DNA from: RGIG3009 sp045630285
GTDB taxonomy: Bacteria; Bacillota; Clostridia; Oscillospirales; Acutalibacteraceae
DNA length: 64,000 bases
Reading direction: 5' to 3'
Assembly: GCA_045630285.1 (NCBI GenBank)
Contig: JAZQSX010000063.1
Span: 18,029 to 82,028, forward strand
Shown: one piece after another, positions 1-8,440 of the stretch
How the letters are laid out: each line of letters starts with the position of its first letter
Position numbering within the stretch: the first letter of the stretch is position 1
Made by a program: the position numbers and the translations under genes
Notes under the pieces: generated by a model
Seen by the model: the letters and a program-made list of their open reading frames with translations, nothing else
What the model was told of the DNA's origin: nothing
The model's database searches: none

Positions 1-155
1 CAGATACCCGCTAAGGCGACCAGTGTGTAGATGACCCGACTGATCGTGCCGTCCTGCCCGCCGCCGATCCAGGCGACGAGGTCAAACTGGAACAGTCCGA
101 TGCTGCCCCAGTTTAGCGCACCGATGATGACCAAGATCAAAGCGATCGTGTCCAT
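1..155 (-). CDS. DUF378 family small membrane protein (partial)
   Basis: The gene reads leftward from an ATG at 155 and runs off the window edge after 51 codons, so the C-terminus is missing. The visible protein begins MDTIALILVIIGALNWG and continues with a GLFQFDLVAW segment and a second hydrophobic stretch. This is the typical look of the short two-helix DUF378 (YuzA-like) membrane proteins, whose function is unknown. An AAGGAGGG ribosome binding site lies at about 161-168 at normal spacing. It is divergent from the DUF5685 gene. The family call rests on the ALNWG motif and the hydrophobic pattern. Confidence 0.8.
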   Translation of the reverse strand, partial: MDTIALILVIIGALNWGSIGLFQFDLVAWIGGGQDGTISRVIYTLVALAGI

Positions 156-301
156 GAAATAGCCCTCCTTGTATACAAGTCTTTTGTTTGTTTTTTGTGT
201 GATGTTCTTGCGTATCACTAGTATGAGCGCTTTTTTCGCTGATATACATCGCAAGATCAAAGCGGATTCGAGGAATATTTACAAAAGTTTCATACACCGT
301 T

Positions 302-330
302 TTGCGGAATGTTGTATCATACTATATATT
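302..330 (+). promoter_or_regulatory. candidate vegetative promoter for the DUF5685/J-domain genes
   Basis: TTGCGG at 302-307 and TATATT at 325-330 are separated by 17 bases, a sigma-A type arrangement about 22 bases upstream of the DUF5685 start codon. The leader would be short. The -35 box is imperfect. Confidence 0.4.
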
Positions 331-352
331 GCGTGCTAAAGGTGAAAACGCT

Positions 353-1237
353 ATGTTCGGCTACATTAAAGTGTATCAACCGGAACTGAAAATGGGGGAG
401 TTTGAGCAGTACCGTGGATTGTATTGCTCACTCTGTCGCCGATTGGGAAAGCGATACGGCTGTACGGCGCAAATGACTCTCAGTTATGATATGACTTTTC
501 TGGTACTGCTGGAAATGGCTCAAGCGGAGGCGTGCCCCGGGTTTCATAAGGGCCGCTGTCCGTATAATCCGCTCAAAAAGCGGACGTGCTGCAGCGACAG
601 CCCACTGCTGGATCGTTCGGCAGACGCCTCGGTGTTGCTTGTGTATCACAAGACACGGGATACGATCGCAGACAGCGGATTTTTTAAGCGTTTGGCGGCT
701 CGGATCGCCTTGATGCCGGCAGCCCGTCACCGCCGCAAGGCCGCTCGCTACCAACCGGATATGGATCGTGCGGTAGAGACGTATGTGGAAAAGCAAGCGG
801 CGATCGAAGCGACGAAGAGCGAATCACTGGATGCGGCGGCAGAGCCGACGGCGGAGCTGCTTGCCTTCCTTTGCTCGCAAACCGCCGCAGATGAGAAACA
901 GCATCGTGTGCTGGAGCGGTTCGGTTACTGCCTTGGTCGGTGGATCTACCTGATGGATGCGGCCGACGATCTGGCAGAGGACAATCGTACCGGCAACTAC
1001 AATCCGTTGCTCGCTGCACATCACGGTGAGACCGTGACAGACGATGAGCTGTCTGCCTGCCGTAGCCGTGTGAAATTATCGCTGAATGCTTCGCTCGCTG
1101 AATGTAAAGCGGCGTATGAGCTGTTGGAGATCCGTCGCTTTGACGGTATTTTACGTAATATTTTGGAATTTGGGATGATGAATGCGCAGAACACCGTGCT
1201 GAACGGTGAGTCTCCGACTTCAACACAGGAGGTTTAA
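353..1237 (+). CDS. DUF5685 family protein
   Basis: The start is placed at ATG 353, after an AAGGTG ribosome binding site. An upstream in-frame TTG at 302 lies inside the candidate promoter. The 294-residue protein begins MFGYIKVYQPELKMGEFEQY and then shows LYCSLCRRLG and further paired cysteines (GRCPYNP, TCC) in the first 90 residues. Near the C-terminus is an acidic YLMDAADDLAED segment followed by NYNPLL. This combination is that of DUF5685, an uncharacterised, largely helical family found in Clostridia. The cysteines suggest metal binding and the acidic motif recalls type I isoprenoid-synthase-like folds, but both are inferences. A J-domain gene follows after 3 bases, implying co-translation. 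Confidence 0.8.
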   Translation: MFGYIKVYQPELKMGEFEQYRGLYCSLCRRLGKRYGCTAQMTLSYDMTFLVLLEMAQAEACPGFHKGRCPYNPLKKRTCCSDSPLLDRSADASVLLVYHKTRDTIADSGFFKRLAARIALMPAARHRRKAARYQPDMDRAVETYVEKQAAIEATKSESLDAAAEPTAELLAFLCSQTAADEKQHRVLERFGYCLGRWIYLMDAADDLAEDNRTGNYNPLLAAHHGETVTDDELSACRSRVKLSLNASLAECKAAYELLEIRRFDGILRNILEFGMMNAQNTVLNGESPTSTQEV

Positions 1238-1240
1238 CCA

Positions 1241-1837
1241 ATGAAAGATCCGTATCAAGTACTGGGGATCAGCAAGGATGCCACCGACGACGAGGTGAAG
1301 GATGCGTACCGCCAGTTGGCACGCAAATACCACCCCGACAACTACGGCGACAATCCGTTGTCCGATCTTGCCAAGGAAAAAATGCAGGAGATCAATGAGG
1401 CATACGATACGATCATTCGTCAGCGCCGCTCGGGTAAAAAGAAGAGCAGTGCCGGCGGCGGTGTTTCCGGTTCGCAGTATATGGATATTCGCAATCTGAT
1501 CCGCACCGGTCGTACTGCCGATGCGGAGACGCTGCTGGACGGTATTCCCGCACCGTCACGTGATGCGGAGTGGTATTTCCTCAAAGGCAGCGTGCTGTAC
1601 AAAAAAGGCTGGCTTGACGAGGCATATAACCATTTTTCGACTGCCGCTCGTATGGACCCCGGCAATATGGAATACCGTGCGGCGTATAATCAGCTGGAAC
1701 GTCAGCGCCAGACCGGTGCGTATCGCACCGTGCCCGCAGGCGGTGCGGGCTGCACGGGCTGTGATATGTGTCAGGGCCTGCTGTGTGCGGATTGCTGCTG
1801 CGAATGTATGGGCGGCGACTTGATCCGTTGCTGCTGA
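1241..1837 (+). CDS. J-domain co-chaperone with TPR-like region and Cys-rich tail
   Basis: Residues 3-65 form a J domain: DPYQVLGISKDATDDEVKDA, then the HPD tripeptide in KYHPDNYGD, which stimulates DnaK ATPase. Residues 85-150 look like a TPR-type helical repeat (AEWYFLKGSVLYKKG, AYNHFSTAARMDPGN). The last 28 residues hold ten cysteines in CxxCxxC-like spacing. The G/F region and canonical zinc fingers of DnaJ are absent, so this is a class III J protein rather than the main DnaJ. A strong AGGAGG site precedes the ATG. Its coupling to the DUF5685 gene suggests a shared role, possibly metal related. Confidence 0.85.
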   Translation: MKDPYQVLGISKDATDDEVKDAYRQLARKYHPDNYGDNPLSDLAKEKMQEINEAYDTIIRQRRSGKKKSSAGGGVSGSQYMDIRNLIRTGRTADAETLLDGIPAPSRDAEWYFLKGSVLYKKGWLDEAYNHFSTAARMDPGNMEYRAAYNQLERQRQTGAYRTVPAGGAGCTGCDMCQGLLCADCCCECMGGDLIRCC

Positions 1838-1857
1838 TTGGATAGGGGTGTATTTTT

Positions 1858-2400
1858 GTGAAACGAACGGCGCAGGTCGCCTGGAGCGGCCTGATGGGAG
1901 CGTTGACGCTGGTTTGTCTGCTGTTGACGGTATTTCCCTTCGCAACCTACGCCTTGCCTGCCATGGCGTCGGTGTTTCTCGTTCCGGTTGTGATTGAATG
2001 CGGTCCCAAATGGGCAACGGCTGTGTATGTTGCGGAAGCGTTACTGGCCTTGCTGATCACGCCGGACGTTGAGGCAAAATTATTGTTTGTCGCCTTTTTT
2101 GGATATTATCCCATTATCAAGTCCCTGACGGAACGCATCAAGATGCGTACGCTGGAATGGGGCGCCAAGTTTTTGGTGTTCAATGTGGCTGTTGTGGGAG
2201 CATATTTCTTACTTTCGTTCGTGGGCTTTTCCATGGATGCGTTCCGCTTCGACGGGGTTTCCTGGCCGCTGTGGAGTTTTCTGCTGGCGTTCTGGTTAGC
2301 GGGCAACGTCGTATTTTTGCTGTACGACATCACCCTTACCCGCTTGATCCCGTTGTATTTCAGTCATTTGCAGCCGATGTTTCGTCGGTTGTTCCGTTGA
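1858..2400 (+). CDS. polytopic membrane protein, possibly ECF S-component-like
   Basis: The 180-residue protein starts at GTG 1858 and contains about five hydrophobic segments (roughly residues 10-30, 33-50, 55-85, 103-122 and 135-160). A conserved-looking FFGYYPIIKSL loop lies in the middle. Size and topology resemble the substrate-binding S components of ECF vitamin transporters or related small membrane families, but no diagnostic motif was recognised. It lies 20 bases downstream of the J-domain gene and probably belongs to the same transcript. Confidence 0.6.
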   Translation: MKRTAQVAWSGLMGALTLVCLLLTVFPFATYALPAMASVFLVPVVIECGPKWATAVYVAEALLALLITPDVEAKLLFVAFFGYYPIIKSLTERIKMRTLEWGAKFLVFNVAVVGAYFLLSFVGFSMDAFRFDGVSWPLWSFLLAFWLAGNVVFLLYDITLTRLIPLYFSHLQPMFRRLFR

Positions 2401-2444
2401 GCGGCACGAAGGATTTGAAAACTCTGTAAAGGGATTGTGATGAC

Positions 2445-3332
2445 GTGAAAATCGATCTCATTGCACATATTACCGGACAGATGTCCGGTTTTTCGAAAGG
2501 TCAGCGTTTGATCGCTTCGTACATTCTGGAGCACTATGATACGGCTGCTTTTATGACGGCGTATGCGCTGGGTGAAGCGGTGGGCGTCAGCGAATCGACT
2601 GTCGTTCGCTTCGCCACGGAGCTTGGCTTCTCCGGTTATCCTCGCTTGCAGCGTGCCATGCAGGAGCTGGTGCGCAGCAAGCTGACCAGTGTGCAGCGTG
2701 TGGAGGTCACCCGTGCCCGTATGCAGGACGATGAAGTGCTGGAAAACGTGATGACCTACGATATGGCGAACATACGTCAGACGTTGGCGGAGCTGGATCC
2801 GCAGGTGTTTGATGCGGCGGTGGAAGCGTTGGTAAAGGCACGCCGCGTATATGTGTTTGGTGCAGGCAGCTGCCGTGCGCTGGCAAACTTCGTGGCGTAT
2901 TACCTGAAGCTGTTGTTGCCGGATATTCGCTTGATCAGCACCTCCAGCGAGACGGAAATTTTGGAAGAAATGTTCCCGATCAGCGAGGAGGATGCGATCA
3001 TCGGTTTGAGCTTTCCCCGCTATTCCAGCAAGGCGGTCAAAACCGTTCACTTTGCTCATTCCCGTGGTGCGAAGGTGATTGCGATCACCGATAGCCTGCG
3101 TTCACCGATTTCTGATTTTGCCACCTGCTTGCTGTTGGCACACAGCGATATGGCGACGATCGTCGATTCGCTCGTCGCCCCGCTGAGTATCATCAATGCG
3201 TTGGTGGTGGCTATCTCGCTGAAGCGTATGGATGCCAACCGTGATACCTTAAACGAGCTGGAAACGTTGTGGGAGACCTACCACGTGTATCAGCCCGCCG
3301 AAAAGCGTTTGGCGGAGTCGAACGATGAGTGA
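2445..3332 (+). CDS. MurR/RpiR family transcriptional regulator
   Basis: The N-terminal part (about residues 1-75) is an RpiR-type helix-turn-helix, including GQRLIASYILEHY and ALGEAVGVSESTVVRFATELG. The C-terminal part (about 125-255) is a SIS sugar-phosphate-binding domain with VFGAGSCRALANF, LISTSSETE and IGLSFPRYSSKAV. Such proteins usually control sugar or amino-sugar phosphate catabolism in response to a phosphosugar; the ligand cannot be deduced here. The start is GTG 2445 with AAAGGG upstream. The stop overlaps the start of the next gene by 8 bases, so the two are probably co-translated. Confidence 0.9.
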   Translation: MKIDLIAHITGQMSGFSKGQRLIASYILEHYDTAAFMTAYALGEAVGVSESTVVRFATELGFSGYPRLQRAMQELVRSKLTSVQRVEVTRARMQDDEVLENVMTYDMANIRQTLAELDPQVFDAAVEALVKARRVYVFGAGSCRALANFVAYYLKLLLPDIRLISTSSETEILEEMFPISEEDAIIGLSFPRYSSKAVKTVHFAHSRGAKVIAITDSLRSPISDFATCLLLAHSDMATIVDSLVAPLSIINALVVAISLKRMDANRDTLNELETLWETYHVYQPAEKRLAESNDE

Positions 3333-4560
3333 GGCGTTGCAGATCGTCGTGGTCGGCGGCGGTGCCGCAGGCTTAATGGCGGCGGGCTTTGCCGCTCGGC
3401 GGGGATACCGTGTGACGGTGGTGGAACGCAACGAGCGTCCGGCACGGAAGGTGATGATCACCGGCAAGGGTCGGTGTAATGTCACGAATGACAGCTCGGC
3501 TACCGATTGCGTGGCACAGGTGCCGGGGAACGGACGCTTTTTGTACAGTGCATTTTCTTCGTTTTCACCGCAGGATACCATGGCGCTCTTTGAAGAACTG
3601 GGCGTTCCGCTGAAGACCGAGCGTGGTAAGCGGGTGTTTCCCGTTTCGGATAAAGCGGTGGATATTGTTGACGCCCTCGTGCGTTTTGCACGCTCGGGCG
3701 GCGTGAAGTTCGTAACCGGCCGTGTATCACGTCTTCTGCTGGAGGACGGTGTTTGCTGCGGCGTAGAGTTGGAAAACGGCAGACAGCTGTCCGCCTACGG
3801 TGTGATCGTATGTACGGGCGGCTGTTCTTATCCCGGTACAGGCTCTACCGGCGACGGATACGATTTGGCACGGCAGGCTGGGCACACGGTGATCCCGCCA
3901 CGCCCTTCGTTGGTGCCACTTGTCATCAAAGAGGCGTTTTGTGCTGATCTGCAAGGATTATCTTTGAAAAATTGCACACTGACAGCGGTGGATTCGGTGA
4001 CCGGAAAAACCGTGTTCCACGATATGGGAGAGATGCTGTTTACTCATTTTGGGGTATCCGGCCCGCTGGTGCTCAGCGCCAGCGCTCATATGCGGGATAT
4101 GGCGCCAGAGCGGTACCGCTTGTCGATCGACCTGAAGCCGGCGCTGACACTGGAGCAGGTGGACGCACGTTTGGTGCGTGAGCTGGAGGTTAAGCCTAAC
4201 GCCTGCGTGGGCAATGCGATGGCGGCTGTGCTGCCGAAATCACTCGTCGCTCCGGTTTTGCAGCTGGCGGAGGTCGCAGGGGAGACAAAGTGCCATTCGG
4301 TGTCCCGCACACAGAGACAGCGAATCGGAACGGTGCTGAAGGCGATCCCCCTGACGGTTTCCGAGTTCCGCCCCATTGCGGAAGCAATCGTCACCGCCGG
4401 AGGAGTCAGCACGAAAGAGTTGAACAGTAAAACTATGGCATCACGCCTGGTAAGCGGCCTTTCGTTTGCCGGTGAGGTGATCGACGTGGACGCCTATACC
4501 GGCGGGTTTAATTTGCAAATCGCCTTTTCCACCGGTGCTGCCGCCGGAAATCATATCTAA
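3325..4560 (+). CDS. HI0933/YhiN/BaiN-family flavoprotein oxidoreductase
   Basis: This 411-residue protein has an N-terminal FAD dinucleotide-binding motif (VVGGGAAGLMAAGFAARRG, residues 9-27), followed by PARKVMITGKGRCNVTN and a second GCSYPGTGSTGDGY segment. These are hallmarks of the HI0933-like aminoacetone-oxidase/BaiN flavoprotein family. The C-terminus has the GGVSTKELNSKTM and GFNLQIAFSTG segments expected of the family, so it is full length. The physiological substrate is not known for most members. It overlaps the RpiR gene by 8 bases and precedes cmk by 17 bases. Confidence 0.9.
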   Translation: MSEALQIVVVGGGAAGLMAAGFAARRGYRVTVVERNERPARKVMITGKGRCNVTNDSSATDCVAQVPGNGRFLYSAFSSFSPQDTMALFEELGVPLKTERGKRVFPVSDKAVDIVDALVRFARSGGVKFVTGRVSRLLLEDGVCCGVELENGRQLSAYGVIVCTGGCSYPGTGSTGDGYDLARQAGHTVIPPRPSLVPLVIKEAFCADLQGLSLKNCTLTAVDSVTGKTVFHDMGEMLFTHFGVSGPLVLSASAHMRDMAPERYRLSIDLKPALTLEQVDARLVRELEVKPNACVGNAMAAVLPKSLVAPVLQLAEVAGETKCHSVSRTQRQRIGTVLKAIPLTVSEFRPIAEAIVTAGGVSTKELNSKTMASRLVSGLSFAGEVIDVDAYTGGFNLQIAFSTGAAAGNHI

Positions 4561-4577
4561 AGGATGTTGACGGTATT

Positions 4578-5261
4578 ATGACGACGAAGAAAACAGTGGC
4601 GATCGCCATTGACGGCCCTTCCGGTGCGGGGAAAAGCACGATCGCCCGTATTTTGGCGGCGGAGTTGGGCTTTGTATACGTGGATACCGGTGCGCTGTAT
4701 CGTACGGTGGGCTTGTCGATGCTTCGGCATGGTGTTGACCCGCACGATGAGGCAGCGGTTGAGCCGCTGTTGGAGGGCCTGACGGTTGCGTTGGGATATG
4801 CTAACGGCAGTCAGCGAGTGTTCTTGAACGGTGAGGACGTCAGCGACAGCATTCGCACGCCGGAGGTGTCGATGGCGGCGTCGGCTGTCTCGGCACTGCC
4901 GCCGGTGCGCCGCTTTCTGTTTGAATTACAGCAGGATACGGCACGCCGTCAAAACGTGATTATGGACGGTCGTGATATTGGTACGGTCGTGCTGCCGTTT
5001 GCTGACGTGAAGATCTTCCTGACGGCGTCGGCGGAGGATCGTGCACAGCGCCGATTTGACGAGCTGATTGCAAAGGGCACCGTCGTGACGTTTGACGAGG
5101 TGCTTCGTGATATGAAGGAACGTGACTATAACGATTCGCACCGTGCCGCCGCACCGCTGCGTCCTGCGGAGGATGCCGTGCTGGTGGATACGACCGGCTA
5201 TACGCTGGAGAAGGCGGTCGAAACGCTGAAAAATTTGGTTGAAGAACGTATGAAGGGGTGA
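4578..5261 (+). CDS. cmk: cytidylate kinase
   Basis: CMP/dCMP kinase of pyrimidine salvage. The P-loop is GPSGAGKST at residues 13-21, followed by GFVYVDTGALYR. The nucleotide-monophosphate region has MDGRDIGTVVLP and the C-terminal lid has ASAEDRAQRR. The length of 227 residues is normal. It is followed after 6 bases by plsC and then by the ispH/rpsA fusion; cmk next to rpsA is a very common bacterial arrangement. Confidence 0.97.
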   Translation: MTTKKTVAIAIDGPSGAGKSTIARILAAELGFVYVDTGALYRTVGLSMLRHGVDPHDEAAVEPLLEGLTVALGYANGSQRVFLNGEDVSDSIRTPEVSMAASAVSALPPVRRFLFELQQDTARRQNVIMDGRDIGTVVLPFADVKIFLTASAEDRAQRRFDELIAKGTVVTFDEVLRDMKERDYNDSHRAAAPLRPAEDAVLVDTTGYTLEKAVETLKNLVEERMKG

Positions 5262-5267
5262 CGGATT

Positions 5268-5888
5268 ATGTGGTTGGGACGCTTTATTCCCTGGGCTTTT
5301 GGCCCCGCTGTACGTTTGTTGCTGCGTGTCAAGGTGATCGGGAAGGAAAATATGCCACCGGTAGGAGAACCGCTGGTGTTGTGCTGTAACCATATTTCCA
5401 ACTGGGATCCGGTCGTGTTGTTTGTGGTACAGCGCAAACGTCCCATTCATTTTATGGCAAAGGCGGAACTGTTTAAAAACCGTTTTTGTGCATGGCTTAT
5501 TGGTAAGCAGTTTGGCGCCTTTGCCGTGCATCGCGGAACGGGTGACACCAATGCGATCGATACGGCAAAGCAGATCGTGGCGGACGGTAAGATCATGGGG
5601 ATCTTCCCCGAGGGAACACGCTCCCGCGACGGTCAGCTGTTGCGTGCCAAATCCGGTGCGGCGTTGATCGTAGCGCAAACGGGTGCCACGGTTCAGCCTG
5701 TGGCGGTCGTGGCACGGGGACAACGTGTGCGGTGGTTCCGTCGCACGCTGATCGTGTACGGCAAGCCACTGTCGCCCGCCGATCTGCATTTGGAAGGCGA
5801 AAAGCCGGACATTCGTTTTGCTTCCCGTCGCTTGATGGAGGTCATCGGAGGTCTGATTGAAGAACATCGTGCGGAGGTCGAAGCGTAA
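5268..5888 (+). CDS. plsC: 1-acyl-sn-glycerol-3-phosphate acyltransferase
   Basis: Transfers an acyl chain to lysophosphatidic acid to make phosphatidic acid at the membrane. The HX4D catalytic motif is NHISNWD (H42, D47) and the glycerophosphate-binding motif is FPEGTRSRDG near residue 112. The N-terminus is hydrophobic (WLGRFIPWAFGP), consistent with membrane association. Length is 206 residues. The stop codon overlaps the ispH start by one base (TAATG), implying translational coupling. Confidence 0.95.
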   Translation: MWLGRFIPWAFGPAVRLLLRVKVIGKENMPPVGEPLVLCCNHISNWDPVVLFVVQRKRPIHFMAKAELFKNRFCAWLIGKQFGAFAVHRGTGDTNAIDTAKQIVADGKIMGIFPEGTRSRDGQLLRAKSGAALIVAQTGATVQPVAVVARGQRVRWFRRTLIVYGKPLSPADLHLEGEKPDIRFASRRLMEVIGGLIEEHRAEVEA

Positions 5889-7930
5889 TGACGGTTCGGG
5901 TTGCTGAATCTGCCGGGTTCTGCTTCGGTGTCAAGCGTGCCGTCGATGCGGTGTATGAATTGCTGGACAGCGGCAAGCAGGTGTGCACGCTCGGCCCGAT
6001 CATTCACAATCCACAGATGGTGGAGGAGCTTTCACGGCGTGGTGTACGTATCGTTTCAAAACCGTCCGAAGTGCCTGCAGGTGCAACGCTGATCATACGG
6101 TCGCACGGCGTGCCGGAAGCGATGTATCACACGTTGGAGGAGAGCGGCGTACCCTACCACGATGCGACGTGTCCTTTCGTTGCAAAGATCCACCGTATTG
6201 TGGCAGAGCAGTCCGAACAGGGCAAGACGGTGCTGATTGCGGGTGATGCGGCGCATCCGGAGGTCGTCGGCATTCGTGGTCACTGTCGGGGCGTGTCGTA
6301 CGCCTTTTCTACTGAGAAAGAACTGCTGGAATTGATAGAAGGGGGCGGTATTTCGTCTGAGACCCCCGTTATTTTGGTGGCACAGACCACATTTCACACA
6401 GATATTTGGAAAAAAAGTTGCGAAATCGTAAAAAAACACTATACAAATCTTCAAATCTTTGATACAATATGTAACGCAACTGCTCGCCGTCAGGCAGAAG
6501 CGGTTGCCCTGTCACAGCAAAGTGATGTGATGGTGATTGTCGGTGGACGTCAAAGCTCCAACACTGCAAAGCTGCGGGATGTCTGCCAGCCCCATTGTCG
6601 TACGATCTTGATCGAAACGGCAGCGGAGCTGACAGCGGAACAGTTCGCAGGTGCGCAGGTCGTTGGGCTGACAGCAGGAGCCTCGACGCCGGCCGATATT
6701 ATAAAGGAGGTACTTTCAACCATGTCCGAGATCGTAAACAACAGCGAAGTCCAAGAAAACGAGGTGGCCGTCGCCGCCGAACCTGTCAAATCCTTTGACG
6801 AAATGAGTTTTGAGGAGGCACTTGAGGCGTCTCTTCAAAGTTTAACTACAGATGAAAGAGTGCGCGGCATTGTTATCGGCATCGCCCCCAACGAGGTGCA
6901 GGTAGAGGTTATCGGTCGCAAGCAGACCGGTTACATTCCGGCCGATGAACTGTCCGCTGAGGGCGCTGCCCCGGAATCCATCGTCAAGATCGGCGATGAG
7001 CTGGAGCTGCTCATTATGCGTACCAACGACCAGGAAGGCACCATTATGCTGTCCAAGAAGCGCGTCGATGCCAAGAAGGGTTGGGACACCATTGTCGCCG
7101 CCGGTGAAAGCGGCGAGATCCTGACCGGTGTTGTTACCGATGTTATCAAGGGTGGCGTGCTGGTCGTTTCCCACGGCGTTAAGGTGTTCGTGCCTGCTTC
7201 TCATGCGTCGCTCAGCCGTATGGAAGACCTGACTCCTCTGCTGAAGACCGAGGTTCGCTTCAAGATCCTCGAGACCAACCAGCAGCGCCGCCGTGCGGTG
7301 GGCTCCGTCCGTGACGTGGCTCGCTCCGAGCGCAAGGAAAAGGAAGCTGCTTTCTTCGCTCAGGCGGAGGTTGGCCAGAAGTACACCGGTACGGTTCGCT
7401 CCTTGACCACCTACGGTGCGTTCGTCGACCTGGGCGGCGTGGACGGCATGATCCACGTGTCCGAGCTGGCTTGGAAGCGCATCAAGCATCCTTCCGAGGT
7501 TGTCAACGTAGGCGACGTTGTGGAAGTGTACATCCGTGACCTTGACGTTGAGAAGCGCAAGATCTCGTTGGGCTATCGCCGTGCGGAAGACAATCCGTTT
7601 GCCATCTTCACCAGCCAGTATGCTGAGGGCGATGTTGTTACCGCCAAGATCGTGGGTATGACCACCTTCGGTGCGTTTGCTCAGATCCTGCCCGGCGTTG
7701 ACGGCTTGATCCACATCTCCCAGATTGCGAACCGCCGCATCGACAAGCCGCAGGATGCGTTGAAGGTCGGCGAAGAGGTTCAGGTCAAGATCACCGGTAT
7801 CGATATGGAGACTAAGCGCATCAGCTTGTCCATCCGTGCATTGCTGGACGATGCTCCGATCGAGATCGAAGCCCCCGCTGAAGAGGCTGCTCCTGCTGAG
7901 GAAGCCGCTCCTGCCGAGGAAGCTGAATAA
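5888..7930 (+). CDS. ispH/rpsA: IspH-ribosomal protein S1 fusion
   Basis: Residues 1-278 are 4-hydroxy-3-methylbut-2-enyl diphosphate reductase, the last MEP-pathway enzyme. The three [4Fe-4S] cysteines are present: C12 (GFCFGVKRAV), C95 (DATCPFVAK) and C195 (TICNATARRQ). Residues 279-680 are ribosomal protein S1 with four S1 RNA-binding domains starting near 323, 410, 497 and 580; the last two have the classic GAFVDLGGVDGMIHVSEL-type motif. The tail is an Ala/Pro/Glu repeat. This fusion is known in Clostridia. A strong internal ribosome binding site and ATG sit precisely at the junction (see separate entry), so S1 may also be made alone. Confidence 0.96.
   Translation: MTVRVAESAGFCFGVKRAVDAVYELLDSGKQVCTLGPIIHNPQMVEELSRRGVRIVSKPSEVPAGATLIIRSHGVPEAMYHTLEESGVPYHDATCPFVAKIHRIVAEQSEQGKTVLIAGDAAHPEVVGIRGHCRGVSYAFSTEKELLELIEGGGISSETPVILVAQTTFHTDIWKKSCEIVKKHYTNLQIFDTICNATARRQAEAVALSQQSDVMVIVGGRQSSNTAKLRDVCQPHCRTILIETAAELTAEQFAGAQVVGLTAGASTPADIIKEVLSTMSEIVNNSEVQENEVAVAAEPVKSFDEMSFEEALEASLQSLTTDERVRGIVIGIAPNEVQVEVIGRKQTGYIPADELSAEGAAPESIVKIGDELELLIMRTNDQEGTIMLSKKRVDAKKGWDTIVAAGESGEILTGVVTDVIKGGVLVVSHGVKVFVPASHASLSRMEDLTPLLKTEVRFKILETNQQRRRAVGSVRDVARSERKEKEAAFFAQAEVGQKYTGTVRSLTTYGAFVDLGGVDGMIHVSELAWKRIKHPSEVVNVGDVVEVYIRDLDVEKRKISLGYRRAEDNPFAIFTSQYAEGDVVTAKIVGMTTFGAFAQILPGVDGLIHISQIANRRIDKPQDALKVGEEVQVKITGIDMETKRISLSIRALLDDAPIEIEAPAEEAAPAEEAAPAEEAE
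6703..6724 (+). promoter_or_regulatory. internal ribosome binding site and in-frame ATG at the IspH/S1 junction
   Basis: AAAGGAGGT lies about ten bases upstream of an in-frame ATG at 6722-6724 (Met279 of the fusion). This is among the closest matches to the anti-Shine-Dalgarno sequence in the window. Translation from it would give a free S1 protein of 402 residues starting MSEIVNNSEVQEN. This is seen directly; use in vivo is inferred. Confidence 0.65.
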
Positions 7931-7941
7931 GTAACGAATCA

Positions 7942-7975
7942 CAGGGAAACGGGTAACCGTTTCCCTGCGCTTTTT
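7942..7975 (+). terminator. rho-independent terminator after ispH/rpsA
   Basis: An 11-bp perfect stem (CAGGGAAACGG at 7942-7952 with CCGTTTCCCTG at 7957-7967) with a GTAA loop is followed shortly by TTTTT at 7971-7975. It closes the cmk-plsC-ispH/rpsA transcript before rpiB. Confidence 0.85.
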
Positions 7976-7989
7976 GAGGAGGTAACACG

Positions 7990-8439
7990 ATGATTGCAAT
8001 TGCTTGTGACCACGCCGGCCCTGCGCTGAAAGAAGAAATCAAGGCGCTGTTGGCTGAAATGGGGGAGACGGTCAAGGATTTTGGCACGGACACCCCCGAC
8101 AGCGTCGACTATCCCGTGTACGCCGCCCGTGCCGCCCGCGCCGTGGCATCCGGCGAATGCGATAAGGGTATCGTGATCTGCGGCACCGGCATCGGCATCA
8201 GCATGGCTGCGAACAAGGTCAAGGGTGTGCGTTGCGCTTTGTGCAGCGAAACGGTATCCGCCAAGCTGACCCGTATGCATAACAATGCCAATATGGTGGC
8301 ACTTGGTGCGCGTATGGTCGGTCCGGAATTGGCAAAGGAGATCGTGCGTGTGTTTTTGACCACACCGTTTGAAGGCGGCCGCCATCAGCGCCGAGTGGAT
8401 CTGGTGACGGCACTGGAAAACGGACAGGAGTTGGAATAA
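7990..8439 (+). CDS. rpiB: ribose-5-phosphate isomerase B
   Basis: Interconverts ribose 5-phosphate and ribulose 5-phosphate in the pentose phosphate pathway. The protein starts MIAIACDHAGPALK (D7, H8), has the catalytic CGTGIGISMAANK segment (C64) and the RMHNNANMVALGAR motif (H97). At 149 residues it is full length for the RpiB/LacAB family. A GAGGAGGT site precedes the ATG. The LUD gene follows after one base, so the two are probably co-transcribed. Confidence 0.96.
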   Translation: MIAIACDHAGPALKEEIKALLAEMGETVKDFGTDTPDSVDYPVYAARAARAVASGECDKGIVICGTGIGISMAANKVKGVRCALCSETVSAKLTRMHNNANMVALGARMVGPELAKEIVRVFLTTPFEGGRHQRRVDLVTALENGQELE

Positions 8440-8440
8440 G

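Noticed and set aside
82..297. 71-codon minus-strand frame at the left edge
   Set aside because: It overlaps the DUF378 gene in another frame, lacks a suitable ribosome binding site and has low-complexity composition.
6842..7999. 385-codon minus-strand frame across the S1 domains
   Set aside because: Antisense to the ispH/rpsA gene; no domain recognised and no ribosome binding site.
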